Part shown: positions 24,654-36,900 of the stretch, piece by piece
Numbering within the stretch: position 1 is the stretch's first letter
Layout of the letters: each line of letters begins with the position of its first letter
DNA from: Tyto alba
Lineage: Eukaryota; Chordata; Aves; Strigiformes; Tytonidae
NCBI RefSeq assembly: GCF_018691265.1
Contig: NW_024881313.1
Location: forward strand, 37,813,518-37,877,517
Direction of reading: 5' to 3'
DNA length: 64,000 nucleotides
Position numbers and translations under genes: made by a program
The notes under the pieces: generated by a model
What the model saw: only the letters and a program-made list of their open reading frames with translations
The model's database searches: none
Told to the model about the DNA's origin: nothing

Positions 24654-27100
24654 CTGATCAATATTCTCAAGTGCTTTGTTTTGTTTAGAAGTGACAACAT
24701 TCATTACTGCTCCCCTTATAAATCATTTTACACATTAACATAGCACGACAAAATTACTTCTCATTTTCTCTGAGAATCATTAGTAACTCTTCCAGATCTC
24801 AGATAATTATACCTTAGCTTTTCTAAACAATATCTATGTCACTTTTGATGCTTTCTAGAAACTGGTTTTGGGGAAAAAAAGAGGACAACTTTTCAAGTTT
24901 CATTTGCATATGATTCCCATAAGTTTGTTCTCCAAGAATTCAATTGAAATACAGAAAGAAAATGCCTTAGTTCACAAAGCTTTATTGGAACTCTCTTTCC
25001 AATTGTCAGAGTAATAACACTATCTAGTGTTATACATTCTTGAATACTAAAGATTTCTTTCTGCCTTCCTGCACTTTGGTTTGTTTTGTTTTAAGTTTTG
25101 CAGTAGAAAGAAATCTTTCTGCTTTAAAGCTCTCTTGGCTTTTATACTGCTCTCCTTAAATCTGGCTTCTGTTTATGAAAACTTGGAAAAATCCCTTTGG
25201 CTACTGAGCTCATACAACAAAATAAAAATGTATAGCTAATTACAAGGAATATACAAATGGTATTAGGTCATGTGAATTTCTGGTTTGTTTTGATTGACTG
25301 AATTGCAAACATAACTCCATTCTACTTCTAGTTTACTCCAGAGAGTACTGTACCTACATACCTATCAGAGTAACTGTTTGTATAATCATGTTCAGCCCTC
25401 CACAGTCAAAAGAAATCAGGTTGGAAAAGACATCTTATAGAAACCATTAATATTAATTACATCAATGTGAATAAAACTGGTTAAGGAACAATTTGTACAA
25501 GCAAGGGTAAGGACAAAAACTTTTGGCCACAGGGGCCAAGTAACACCTGGAATCAGGACGGGAAAAGAACATGAATGAGATTCATCATATCTGATTCTAG
25601 CATCATTTGATCTTCTGCTAATTCAAGGGTCTATAAAATAGACTGTAAATTAATACAAGTGAAAACCCACCAATTTTATTTTAAATGGATGACATAAAAC
25701 GTGGTAATTTTAATTCAAGGTACTTCTTCTTTAAGTATCTCTAACCAAATATCCCCTTAAACAGATGCATAAACATAAAAGAATGTATTATTTCAAAAAA
25801 TACTTATTAAAATGTTTTATTTTGATTTATTTTTTTCAGCAGTTAGAAACAAAATGCAGAAAACATTCTTTTTATTCTAGCTGCTTTTCACCACTTACAT
25901 CATGATGGCAAAATTGTACTGACATGGTTTATCTATAAAAAATATATTTGAAAGCCTTGATCAATATCTATGAGTTGTTTTGAAACACTTGGATGAAAGG
26001 TACGATAAAACTAAAAGGTATTATCTTTACTTGTACTCTGACACTAATATTTAGCTTTAAGCTTGGATTTTTGGCAGAGTTCTCAATCTCTGTTCCCATT
26101 TAAGGAAAGAAATTATGCACAACTTTCTAGTGGGGAAGAAACAAAGCAAATATTCTCCATTTACCGTTCTTGTTAGTTATATATTTTTCCCTATTAACAT
26201 CTCGACCTTCTCAAAAGAACCACAGAGAGACATAATGCATCAGAATAATATTTTATATGCTACCATATCCCTAAGATCATTATAAGGGGGAATAAATAGT
26301 ACTTTTGAGTGAAAAAAACAGGTGCTTAAATGGTCTGAGGAACATATCATTAAACATACTAACAGTTGGCCCTTTCAATGCATCCACAATGAAAAAAAAG
26401 GTATCTTATACACAGATGCAATGTACAAATTAAAAATAAAACCATAAATATTTTAAAATCTCAGTTTACTCTTGAGAATAAGGAAGAAATGGTGTAGTAG
26501 TAAGAACAAATAGTTCAACTAGGCTTTCTGATTTCTGCCAGTGTTTTCTTACAGAATGATTTGACTTCTCTGTGCTCCAGCTTTCCAATCTGAACAGAAA
26601 AATCCGTGTTCACCCTCCTGGCAACAGTTTCATGAGGCTGATTTGGCATTTGCAATATACCCATCTATGGGAGGCTTTTCAAATGCAAAATATGTCTTCT
26701 CTTGTTTTTGACTCATTTTGCTAATGCGTTAGTATTTCACCTCTGAATTCTGTCGTTTAACTAGAATACCCTTGCATCAATTTGCAATCCAATGCAGTTT
26801 TAGTTACACTAGTTTTCAAACTGCTTGAAGTATGCACATGGGTTTATCAGGATTCACAATTCATCTAACAGAGACAAGCTGAACTCCTTCATGGTTTAGG
26901 ATGACTGTCACAGTTAAAAATAATCTTGTCTAATCCCTCCTGGTTTTGTCCTCGACTTTGTCACACAGACTCTGTCAAGATCAACCTCTCCTCCATTGGT
27001 CTGCCATTTCACAGGGCTGCTTGCCAAATGCAGTTGCTTTTCCTCACCTCAAAAATTTCTAAATTCCATCCATCTCTACAGCTCCACTAAGTTCAGATGT
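24654..27100. other. Non-coding spacer
   Basis: Unique AT-rich DNA. I see no open frame over about 60 codons and no recognisable repeat until the LTR at 27.1 kb. Confidence 0.6.
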
Positions 27101-27105
27101 GGATG
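27101..27105. repeat. Target-site duplication, left copy (GGATG)
   Basis: GGATG abuts the LTR. The right flank (27714-27718) reads AGATG. Four of five bases agree, consistent with an old 5-bp duplication with one later change. Confidence 0.65.
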
Positions 27106-27233
27106 TGTCATGGTTTAACCTTAGACAGCAACTAAGTCCCATGCAGTCACTCACTCACTCCTCCCCACTACCCTCAGCAGGATGGGGAGGAGAACCAAAA
27201 CCAAGTAAAACTCATGGGTTGAGATAAGAACAG

Positions 27234-27239
27234 TTTAAT
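27234..27239 (-). promoter_or_regulatory. LTR polyadenylation signal (ATTAAA)
   Basis: TTTAAT on the + strand, complement ATTAAA, lies within a block shared with the other two LTRs (TTGAGATAA-AACAGTTTAAT). Present activity is unknown. Confidence 0.65.
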
Positions 27240-27240
27240 A

Positions 27241-27300
27241 ATCGAAATAAAAAATAAATTACAATAATTATTAATAATAATAGTAGTAATGAAAAGGAAG
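27241..27300. repeat. AT-rich (AAT/ATA)n expansion inside LTR
   Basis: ATAAAAAATAAATTACAATA followed by ATTATTAATAATAATAGTAG. Neither of the other two LTRs has this at the corresponding place next to the ATTAAA signal, so it looks like a local microsatellite growth within this copy or its subfamily. Confidence 0.7.
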
Positions 27301-27431
27301 ATAACAAAAAGAGAGTGAAATAAAACCCAAGAAAAGACAAATGATGCACAATGCAATTGCCCACCACCTGCTGACTGATGCTCAACCTGTCGCCAAACAG
27401 CAATCCACCCCCCTTAGCCAACTCTCTCCAG

Positions 27432-27439
27432 TTTATATA
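27432..27439 (-). promoter_or_regulatory. LTR TATA-like box
   Basis: TTTATATA on the + strand reads TATATAAA on the LTR strand, near the CATATGATGTTATGCCC block that matches the CATGTGACATTATGCTC block of the other LTRs. Promoter role inferred from position. Confidence 0.6.
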
Positions 27440-27713
27440 CTGGGCATAACATCATATGGTAAGGAATATTCCTTTGGCCAGTTTGGGTCAGCTGTCCTGG
27501 TTGTGTCTCCTCCCAGCTTCTGGTTCCCCTCTAGCCTTCCTGTTAGCAGGCCATGAAAAACTAAAAAACCCTTGATCTAGTATAAACACTACTTAACAAC
27601 AAATAAAAAAACATCTGTGTGTTATCACCATTATTCTCACACTAAATCCAAACCACAACAATATACCAACAATTAGGAAGAAAATTAACTCTATCCCAAC
27701 TGAAACCAGGACA

Positions 27714-27718
27714 AGATG
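27714..27718. repeat. Target-site duplication, right copy (AGATG)
   Basis: AGATG at the right border of the LTR pairs with GGATG on the left, one mismatch. Confidence 0.65.
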
Positions 27719-30700
27719 TTTGTTGTCTCTCATCACTACTGTTTCAAACTTTAATGCTCTTTAACTTCATAGGTCTCACAGCACTTTCAGAGAGCTTTAC
27801 CTGTAATAAAACACTGAAGTATCGTTTCTCACCCTCTGGCTTGACAAGCTACCCATGGAGATGATCAAACATCACTGTGATGGATTTGATTTCATTCACG
27901 CTTCTTTCTTTCACCTTTCGTTTTGAATTCAAAGCACATCACTTGCACCACCTTGCCTTGCAGCCTTTCTCCAACTCCATTCTCACCATTTCTCCCTTTT
28001 CTCCCTCTCTTTGCCCACATGCTTCTCAAGACATGGAGTGAACTGGGCCTGGAAAAGAAAAGAGAAGTGGTGAGGAAAGGGATTGAGCAGTCAACTACAA
28101 CTCAAGGATGTAAGTGTGCTGCACAACAGATAATGATAACACTTTGAAATCCACTGTTGGAGTAATGAACCATGGTTGTTCCCAGGTGACTATCTTCTCC
28201 ATTAAATCTATGACTAAAAGACGAGAAAAGCAGACAAATCCATATATTTGTCCATGTTTAGGAGCTAGATTCTCTGCAGGACATCTTGTTAGCCCCAACA
28301 AACACTGCCCAGTTTTTAATTACTTTATCTTCTCTATCCAGCAAAGGAAGGGAAATGCAGCTTTCCATGCAGCAGAGGAAGACAGGGAGGGGTAGTCTGA
28401 ATCCTGGATGCAAGGAACTGATAAAGCATTCATAAAAAATGTCAGTGTTGTAATCTAACTCGATACACATAACATATACCAAAGAAATGAGAGAGACTGA
28501 AGTGGTGCATGGTAAGAGGCCAGACAAGCTGAATGAAATGTTTCTTGGATGGCTCCCACAGTGGTGAGAGTTTTGAAAAACTTTAAAAGCACGTAAGCAG
28601 ATGTGACCTTTCTTCCCCTAACTGGCACCTTACAGCCAGAGATGTAGCTATAGGAGTGATCAGAGAGGTTGCTGCTCTGGGGAAAACTCCTGAGGGATGG
28701 TGAACACATTTTCAGGTATTTAAAAGACGTAACGATGTAGAGGGAGCACCTCTCTAAGCAGGGCTTCTGGAAGTCGTTTTACTGGGGAGAGCTTTTGAAG
28801 AAGAGCTTGCTTTCACTGAGAAACACAAAATCACAAACACAAAGATGCTTCTACTCTCATTGCCAACTACTTCATTTTGCCACACTTATTTTAGAGATTA
28901 TATGAGATTCTCTTCATGATGCTGGCAAAAGCAACAGATCATGGCTGTGGACACTGTGAGAGATTATACTTTTTTTGACTTCTGTTTGTGGTCTCAGATG
29001 TCTGCAGTAAATAAGCTGTTCCACCATTCACTGTCATACAAATCCACGTCTTTAGTCCATGTATAATGACAGGGCCAGGCTTCTTGAACATATCCTCTTG
29101 GACAGCCTGGGGACATAATAAATATCCAGAATGCCTGCAAAGTTATAAATGTCAAACACCCCATAGCTTAAACTGAAATTAATGCACTTAGAAGAAAGGG
29201 TAGAAATAGCGCAACTAAAATTTTGTGAGATTTAGTTAACAATGCCATGACACCGACCTTACAATAACACACAAAATCACTCACAGCTGGATGTGAGAGA
29301 AGGATCCATAGACTATAACTACAGAAGTAAATAGTAAAATAGTCCAGGAACTTTTCTCTGCCCTTGAAAATAAGTAACATATCACAGCTCACATATAGAT
29401 AACCGAATTAAGTATTTCCCCTGAAATGAATGTGGTTGATCATCCATCCTGCCTGCTGGGAACAGCTCCAGGACTGTGCTACTCCTTAGGTCATGACCGG
29501 GTATAGCCTGGAAGTAAGTTGGTTTGTACAGGACAACCATCCCAGGAAGAGGGATAAGAAATTAATATCATTGTCTATTATATGGCCATGCTCAAGGCTA
29601 ACCCTGAAGCCTAACCCTAAAGCCTAGCCCCATTTAGTTAGCCAGTTTAGAATTAGTATGGTAAATAAATAAATTTCCATCAGTGTTCACCATTCTGTCC
29701 ATGTAAAAATATGGTCAGACCAATCTTTTCCAGTATGTCATACAGATGTTTTTGTTTTGCCTCCATCAATCATGTTACTTATAGTTGATTTCCTAATTAG
29801 TCTATACCAGCTCACAAATGTTTTTGTGCTGTATTTCTTAGACATACTTGTTTTCACATGACAGAGAATGCTAATTCTGCCCATCCCAGTAGTTACTATA
29901 TGAAATACTTCAGTTTGGTCTCAGCCAGTGTTTAGACTATATGATTGTAATGGTCACTTGTGGGTTTGCAAGTACAATAAATTGTCTTGAGATATCTCTT
30001 TAAATGACCTTGCAAAATTTTTTATTTTTCAGGATAGATATCCTTTATAATTATGTATTTGCAATATAGTATTTATGAAGAACATCGGTAAAAATGTCCT
30101 TGAGCTAAATGGATGCTTTTTAATTATCACTCAGTATGTTTTATTTTGACATATTGGGATGTACAGCAGAATGATGTATAGCACATTGTCAGTAAGTACA
30201 GTAGATTATCTCAGCTCGGAATAATAATAATAAAAAATGAATAAATGCATGCAATATTTTGCACTATAATAAGAATTACTATTTAAATATCTTGATTTAA
30301 TCAGGCACAGGCTATCCTGGTTTCAGATGAACATTATGTTCTTTCCTGAGGCATGTAAAAAGGCCCTGCAATGTAAAAAAATTAAGCGGTAAAAGCAAAT
30401 TTCTCTTTAAGCAAGCACTTTCAAGATTTCTGGACTACTTATGGTCAGGTTTATATTTAGAATTAAACTGAGCTCTTTTATTTTAAAAAGAAAAGAAATT
30501 GAAATACAATTTCTGAAACAATTGAAATTATCAAAGAAAAATATTTAGGTTAATATGCATGGGTTTTTTAAGATTTCACAAATGAGAACCAGGAAAATGC
30601 CACCTTTTGGATCAGATTTGGGCTGAGAAATATCTTTATGTCTAAAACTTAAAATTTTTATTCAGAAGGAAAGCTCTTGTCCATAGAATTAAGCTTAACA

Positions 30701-32432
30701 ATGTTTCACTTGATAGATGCAATAGACACAGCATATTACCTATAGAAACAATCATCTCCAGAAGGTTTTCCACTCAACCTCTCTTAGATGCCCCTTTTCA
30801 GGTAATATAAATTATTCTCTGGAGGTGCTTTATTGTCTCCTTCAACAATAAAGGGTGGCTGAGGTGACTAGATAAGTTGGATAGCTAATTTCAGACACCT
30901 GTGTTCTAAATCCAACCCCTAAGGAAGAAATCACAACCTATATATGCACAAAACTGTGAATTTAATTTCTTTTCCCTCATGTTGCACAGGATATTTCACA
31001 CAACTATAATCGATGATGTGGGAGGAAGATAATATGTGGGTGGGGGGAAAGGTCTGTATTTCCAATTTTTTCTGCTGTTAAAATGCATCTGTCAGCTGAA
31101 TACTCACCTGTAAGAAACAGGACTGCACCTTTTCCTTTACACATTTAAAACTGGACTGCACGTAAACATTAAATCTTACTGGAAGAAACAGTTGAGGATC
31201 TGCAGTGTACACTGTTAGTATATTACTTGGAGATCAAAAACAATCAATTTCAAAGTCAGTGGTAGGATATCTATGTTACATAAGATGCAAAATGCCTGAA
31301 ATAACACTATCGCAAGGACTCTGTGAAGCTGTTGTAATGTAAAAGCTATATAAAGCCAAAGCATTATTTATTTAGTATGTTGATTCTACTTGATTTTGAC
31401 TCAATTTCTTTTCAAAATTAGGACAAGAAGGGAAGGGCAAGACAAAAGCAATACAGATCATCTACTCTGAAGTCCTTCAGAAGAAGCTGTTTCTCTCCCT
31501 TGTCAAGAGCAGGGATTTGTGTTAATTCCTCATTATATGGACAATTTTAAGGAGACAACCTAACCCAGAGCTGTTAGAATACAGTGCTGAGATGGGTGTA
31601 GGTATGCCTGAATGTCCTTGAAAATGGTATATCTCTCACTAAAAAGCCACAGATATTCTGCTTATAACAAGCTGAACATGAGCTACAATATCACACCTAA
31701 TAAAGGTCCAATAAAACTATACCCTGAATGGCTCTGATCTGCTATATGAGCCCAGGAAATCTGCACAGTGAGAGCTGGACAGGAGTATCAAAAACAGCAA
31801 AACCACAGCAATTTGCGGCTCCCAGTGTCATTAACCAACATTTGTCTTAGAAAGTGAGTCACTTCTCCCCCTCCCTAAGAATTAGCCATTTAAATAATTT
31901 TATACTCTGCTTTTGTCCTCCTCTTATTGTATTTTGGCCTCCCTAATGGCATCATCACAAAATTCAGTATCATGACTGGTGTACCTATAAAAACATCGTA
32001 TCTTCAAGAACTAGGCCAAGACAGTCTAGGCAAAATACATGGCAATCACAGCAGGACTTTTCATACTACATAGAACAAAAAAAGGTAGCTGAATTTCCCT
32101 TCTCAATTACTAACACTCTCACTGTGTCTGACAGAGATCTTTTCTTCCTCAGTCTCTTCTGCCTCACCTGTGTGGGACCCATGAGAAACTCAGAGCTTTG
32201 GTTCAAGGACTACAGAATCTATACTGTCTTTGAGGAAAGCAAGTTTAAGGGTTCATTTCTGCACAGCTGCTGGAGTGGCCAATAAAAAGTAGGAACTTAT
32301 GTGGATAAATTGTGCTTAGTAGCTTTCCAGTGCTCCAAGTAGAGTATGGGAGAAATAGCACAAAGGTGAGGTCAATGCCTGTGACTCACAAGATTCCATT
32401 TTTTTCAAAGCAAGGAAAATGTAGAAAACTTT
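27719..32432. other. Non-coding spacer
   Basis: About 4.7 kb of unique DNA. Opposing open frames at 28095-28709 have no recognised family. A short imperfect CTAACCCT tandem sits at 29594-29631 and (ATA)4 at 30221-30232. Otherwise I see nothing I can name. Confidence 0.55.
29594..29631. repeat. Three imperfect 12-13 bp units with telomere-like core
   Basis: AAGGCTAACCCT, GAAGCCTAACCCT and AAAGCCTAGCCCC follow one another. Each carries a CTAACCC-like core that resembles the vertebrate telomere hexamer CCCTAA but with longer spacing. Too short to call a true interstitial telomere. Confidence 0.7.
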
Positions 32433-32476
32433 AAAAAAAAAAAAAAAAAAAAATTGGAAAAACACAAAGGCCATGA

Positions 32477-32507
<31 letters not shown>
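32433..32507. repeat. A-run doublet (A21 and A28)
   Basis: A21 at 32433-32453 and A28 at 32480-32507 are separated by 26 bp (TTGGAAAAACACAAAGGCCA then TGATAT). No retroposed gene upstream is recognisable. Confidence 0.93.
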
Positions 32508-32511
<4 letters not shown>

Positions 32512-33416
32512 GGTTTAGAATAAAGCCAGTCTAAGATAGTTAAGTGATACTTAAGTGATGGAGTTTTCTCACCTCCTTGTAGATGTATGAAGTGGCGATA
32601 CTTTTATTAACCAAACCCACAGGACTGGTGAGTCTTTCTGGAATCAGTTGGAAGGAATAGGAACCTTAAAGGTGCACTTCACTGAACACCTTTTGGTTGT
32701 CTACCTTAAGACCAGCTAAATCTTCCTACATTTTACCAAATGAATTCCAAACTGCAAATCTGTCATGAAGGTTCCAGTAAAAAATTTGGAATGAGAAAAT
32801 GTATCGGAAGAAGAGCCTTCCTCACCAATGCCATTGTTTTCTTTGTGTTGGTTCAAAAACCAAACAAACATGAAAAAAACCTTAGTAATGGACTAAATCA
32901 TCCCCTGAAACAAGAAAAAGCATCAGTCAGAGCAGCCTCCCTGCATGATAATCATGCACAGAGTGATGCAGCCAACCCCAAAGGCAGGCAATTGGCTGAC
33001 AATATTTTGAGGGAAAATTGTGCGTGCAATTCAACTTCTTTCTTTACAGAATGTGACATTAATCTAATGTGAGTAATTTAGAAGAAATAACCTTGTGTGC
33101 AATAAGATGAACTTCATATTGGTTTGCTTATTGTGATATTTTTATTATGTTCATATTGGTTTCAGTTAAAACATTTTGTTTTCTTTCTGGAAAACAGACA
33201 AAAGGAAAAAGAAGTGAACTTGTTGCCAGAAAACACTGGAGTTGTTATGAGACAGTGAGACCCAAAAAGGTATTTAGGATGAGAACCATCTACCCTAGAG
33301 TAGGTCCCAAGAGTTTAGGGATTAGATTAAGCTTGCAAATTAAGAAATTTAGGTGTCTTCATGCAGGTGTCCAGATGACAGCTAGTTGTCTGCCTTTTCA
33401 TTATAATTAATAGATA
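32508..33416. other. Non-coding spacer with possible old repeat
   Basis: The 110-codon frame at 32740-33072 and 87-codon frame at 33147-33410 show no family motif. The last 80 bp (33345-33395) contain repeated AGGTGTC-type motifs that may belong to an old interspersed repeat interrupted by the LTR that follows. Confidence 0.45.
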
Positions 33417-33421
33417 TTTAG
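33417..33421. repeat. Target-site duplication, left copy (TTTAG)
   Basis: TTTAG directly precedes the LTR's TGTCCTGG and is repeated exactly at 33903-33907. Confidence 0.9.
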
Positions 33422-33608
33422 TGTCCTGGTTCAGGCTGGAATAGAGTTCCTGTTCGTTTTAGTAGCTGGAGGAGTGCTGCAGCACACTGAGACCCCAGGG
33501 GCTCTCCAAGTCCTAGTGCCCTCACCTGTGTGCGGGGGCAGGGGGAGCACAGCTGGAGGGCTGAGCTGGGATTGGCTGATATTCCATGTCATGTGACATT
33601 ATGCTCAC

Positions 33609-33616
33609 TATATAAA
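33609..33616 (+). promoter_or_regulatory. LTR TATA box (TATATAAA)
   Basis: Canonical TATATAAA between the CATGTGACATTATGCTCAC block and GGCAGGAG, about 160 bp before the ATTAAA signal. It is the best-preserved TATA of the three LTRs. Present promoter activity is unknown. Confidence 0.7.
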
Positions 33617-33772
33617 GGCAGGAGAGGCTGCCACTTCTGGCAGTGTTGCTGTTGTGCCTTTCTGTTTGGGATCCCTGGCTGAGAGCAGGTGGGTGTCGGT
33701 CGGTGGGTGGTGAGCAGCTGTGGTGTACATTACCTGCTGATATTGCTGTCAGTGTATTATTCTGTTACTGTT

Positions 33773-33778
33773 ATTAAA
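33773..33778 (+). promoter_or_regulatory. LTR polyadenylation signal (ATTAAA)
   Basis: ATTAAA inside CTGTTACTGTTATTAAACTG, a block identical in the copy at 4.4 kb. Marks the R region. Confidence 0.7.
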
Positions 33779-33902
33779 CTGTTTTTATCTCAACCTGTGA
33801 GTCTCCCTTTGCCCCTCCAATTCCCTCCCCATTCCCAAGTGGAGGAAGGGTGGGTGAGCGACTGTGTGGCATTTAGCTGCTGAGTAGGCTCAAATCACAA
33901 CA

Positions 33903-33907
33903 TTTAG
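33903..33907. repeat. Target-site duplication, right copy (TTTAG)
   Basis: Exact repeat of 33417-33421, defining the right border of the LTR insertion. Confidence 0.9.
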
Positions 33908-36900
33908 TCAGTAGAGTTAGTGAAGTTTAGAAAGCAATTCACCTCACCTAAAGACTAGACAACCGGACAAACGTAGCAGGATTCAGTTGCCTAAATATAG
34001 ACTCCAAATGCTGTAGGGTATCCCTGTGTTGTTCCAAAAGATGTAGGTTTCCCATGGGTCCTCTGTCACATCTACCAGCCTTCCACTGCTGTCTTAAGTG
34101 GGAAGCAACTGAACCTACATGTGATCAGCTGAAACTTTCCCTTGATTCTACTGGTTGTGCTGACCAGATCACTGCTTACTCTAATAGCAGTCTAGACACC
34201 TGTGGCTGTATAAACACATCAGCCTGAAGCATACAAGGTAGTTACTTAGATATATTACCTTTCAAGACCTCTAGCTGGGCCTTAAAGGAAGTTGGTTGAT
34301 GTTGTGAAGGTCTTCAATCCTGAAATGGTGACAATATGAAGGCCACACAGCAGGCATACTGTGGATGAGGTAGGTAGCTGAACATCACCACAGTTTGACA
34401 AGAGTATATTCTGGATATGGTATTAAAGATATTCTTTCTTTCATCTTTTTTCTGAAACTAAAGAGCAATCAGCATTTGTCAGGTTCAGTGGTGCTGGGCT
34501 ACGAGCAATAAGTCAGAGCTGTGGATGTTCAAAATTTTGAAGAGAAGATTTGATCCTGTTACCATAGGCTGAAGTACCTAAAGCTACCCGTCCTTGATGC
34601 AATATTTCTTTCCAAGTCTCTCAAGGAATCAAAACTGTCAAGGCATATCACTGAGAAGTCATTAGTAAAAAAGTAGACCTGTAAGCTTGCTAGAAAAAAT
34701 CAACAACATGTCTTACAGTAAACACATCAGTGAAGGAGATAAGTCTTCTATGGGTTGATCATAGGCACAACAGGCCTTAGATCCAAAAGAATTGTAGTTC
34801 ACTATCATGGAAAAAAAAAAAAAAAAAAAAAGAAAAACACTTAAAGCAGTGTTTTGAATTTGAATATATCTTTAAACTCTTACATACATTTCTTTCCTTT
34901 TGCCCATGTACTAAAATGGAAATTAAAAAATCTGGAAGAAAAAGAAAAAAAAATAGAACTACACTGAGAGATACTGAGAGCAACAGTTCAAGTAAATTGG
35001 TAGTTATTATGTTCCATAGCATAAAATTACTGGTTTTCTGCCTTCTACCATGAAAAAGAGTAGCTGGGTATTGAAGGTTTCTTAAACCAAAAAATACTGG
35101 CTTCAGAACATGTGAGAGGCTCAGGAATATTCAAATATGATGCAGAAACTCAAGCAAAACATGGATTACATATAAATATGAAATGGAATTTATGTGGCAC
35201 ATCATCCAAAACTGGGTTTATACCAGCTATTTTCTTGTTTAGCTCATTTTTAGCCACTGGCTGTTGCCCTCTTGATGACATCATTTTGCTGAACTAAAGA
35301 CCTACCATGTCTATTCAACATATTTTGCTGTTGCATCAGTCTGGCAGCATAGGAATTCATGAAGATGAACAATTACTTTGACCTTATTGTGGTAATGGAA
35401 AATATGTCAAATGTATTGATTTGACTGCTTTCCTATTATAGTTCAAGGGAATGAGCCAACAATGACAAGTGGTTTTAGCTGCACTAATAGATGGTACAAT
35501 GTGTTCTAGTACTAGATAAGAGCTTTACTTCTTGTGCTACTTGAGTGCCCATCCTGCTAGATGCAGTCAATAGTGGACTCATTCTTATTTTAACAGAATC
35601 CACAGACATTGCAGGACATTCTGAGTAGTCTAAAACCCTTAGCTAACCAAGCCACACATCTGTCCAAGGAGGAACTGTGCTATAGAAATGCACCTGAGAA
35701 AAATCAGAGACAAGGATCACTATAAGCACTGACTCCAGCAGTGCAAGGGTAAGGACAGATAACAAGAGGTGCTGGTGCCTATGCCTGGATGAAGACCACT
35801 GTTCTCAATCAGATTGTTTAGCCTGGTTACTGTGCACATGAGATGGTCATCTATGAAGTTTCAGAGGCTCAACTACCATAGTACTAGAATTCCTCATGAC
35901 ACGCGCCTCCAAAAAGTCTGTTAGGTGCCAGTGGAAACAGGCTGAAAGGTGCTATAAGGCATGCATTAATGACTTAATGCCCTGTCTTGACCAGCTTTCT
36001 CCCTTGGAGCTGGGATACACCCAACCCAGAATTAGACTGGAAATTATCAGCTGCAGAAATCAGGTCAATGTGACAATGTGGTCCATACAAACTGAGATGA
36101 AGATTTCTGCTCAGTTACCAATGGACATGGAGAAAAATGGACAATGAATTCTGGCTGGTATTTGAGCTTTTGAAATCCTAATCCCAAAATTTGAACAAAA
36201 TGTTTTTGAAATCCCACAAGAAAGTTCATTAATGTTTAGATGTCAAAATGGAAAGAAGAGGATCTTGAAAGAATTAAATGACAGATAGAAATGTCTTGTT
36301 AAGCTGCAGCAGACTCAGAAAAGGATGAAATTTAAGAAGCATAGTAGTCAAACAGACTGTTTAACCTGGGAGAGACTCTTTATCATCATGATTAAATATC
36401 ACATATTCTCCTTTAATAGACTTCAATTCATGGGATTTCAGGAGTACCTTTAAAACCTATTTTACAATAATACTTCTGGCACTCTGAAGTACTATAAACA
36501 ATTTTTTTTTTTTTTAAAAAAGAAGGAACAAAGATGTAGAAAAATATATTGCTTCTTTGCTGTTAAGAATTAAGGGCTGTATCAGACCATCTGTCAAGAA
36601 ATAAAAAAATGAACAGACGTAGGTAAAACCTGAAGTAATGCTATGTGAGAGACATAACAGCAGATCAAAAGGTCAAGAGTCCTCCTCAGCACTGCTTGTT
36701 CAAGAGATAGCATACCAGTTTCAGTAGTCAGAAGTACTCTGATGGAGTGAGGCACCTAGTGTTATACTTAGCCACCTTTGCCTACTGCCTCACTTTAAAT
36801 GATGCAAGTATTCATTCATAGTTTGGTTGACTGAAGTAGCCTTTGCCATAAATCAGTGATGCAAACTTGGCTCCCACTTGCATTTTTTGCATGGTTTAAT

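Larger units (their letters stand above)
27106..27713 (-). mobile_element. Solo LTR, avian ERVL-like, copy 2 (older)
   Basis: A 608-bp solitary LTR on the minus strand. The + strand begins TGTCATGGTTTAACC and ends CAACTGAAACCAGGACA. On the element strand it therefore starts TGTCCTGGTTTCAGTTGGGA and ends GGTTAAACCATGACA. It keeps a TATA-like box (27432-27439 complement), an ATTAAA signal (27234-27239 complement) and the conserved ATTAAACTGTTCTTATCTCA block. It is related to, but clearly a different and longer subfamily from, the LTRs at 4.4 and 33.4 kb. U5 and neighbouring parts are diluted by an AT-rich expansion at 27241-27300 (AATAATTATTAATAATAATA-like). The imperfect flanking duplication and AT-rich decay suggest greater age. 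No internal retroviral sequence is attached. Confidence 0.88.
33422..33902 (+). mobile_element. Solo LTR, avian ERVL-like, copy 3
   Basis: A 481-bp solitary LTR on the plus strand, starting TGTCCTGGTTCAGGCTGG and ending GCTCAAATCACAACA. It carries TATATAAA at 33609-33616 and ATTAAA at 33773-33778, with the conserved ATTAAACTGTTTTTATCTC block between R and U5. Exact 5-bp duplications TTTAG flank it. It is the same subfamily as the minus-strand LTR at 4381-4872: the final 180 bp are almost the same, the U3 parts differ by scattered substitutions and a short indel after the TATA box. No viral coding sequence adjoins it. A 64-codon frame at 33689-33883 is just the U5/R region read through. Confidence 0.92.

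Noticed and set aside
29594..29631. Interstitial telomere array
   Set aside because: Only three imperfect units with a 12-13 bp period, not the 6-bp telomere period.
33689..33883. 64-codon frame as a small protein
   Set aside because: It is the R/U5 part of the LTR, and its counterpart occurs in the LTR at 4.4 kb (minus, 4370-4576) with no sign of coding constraint.
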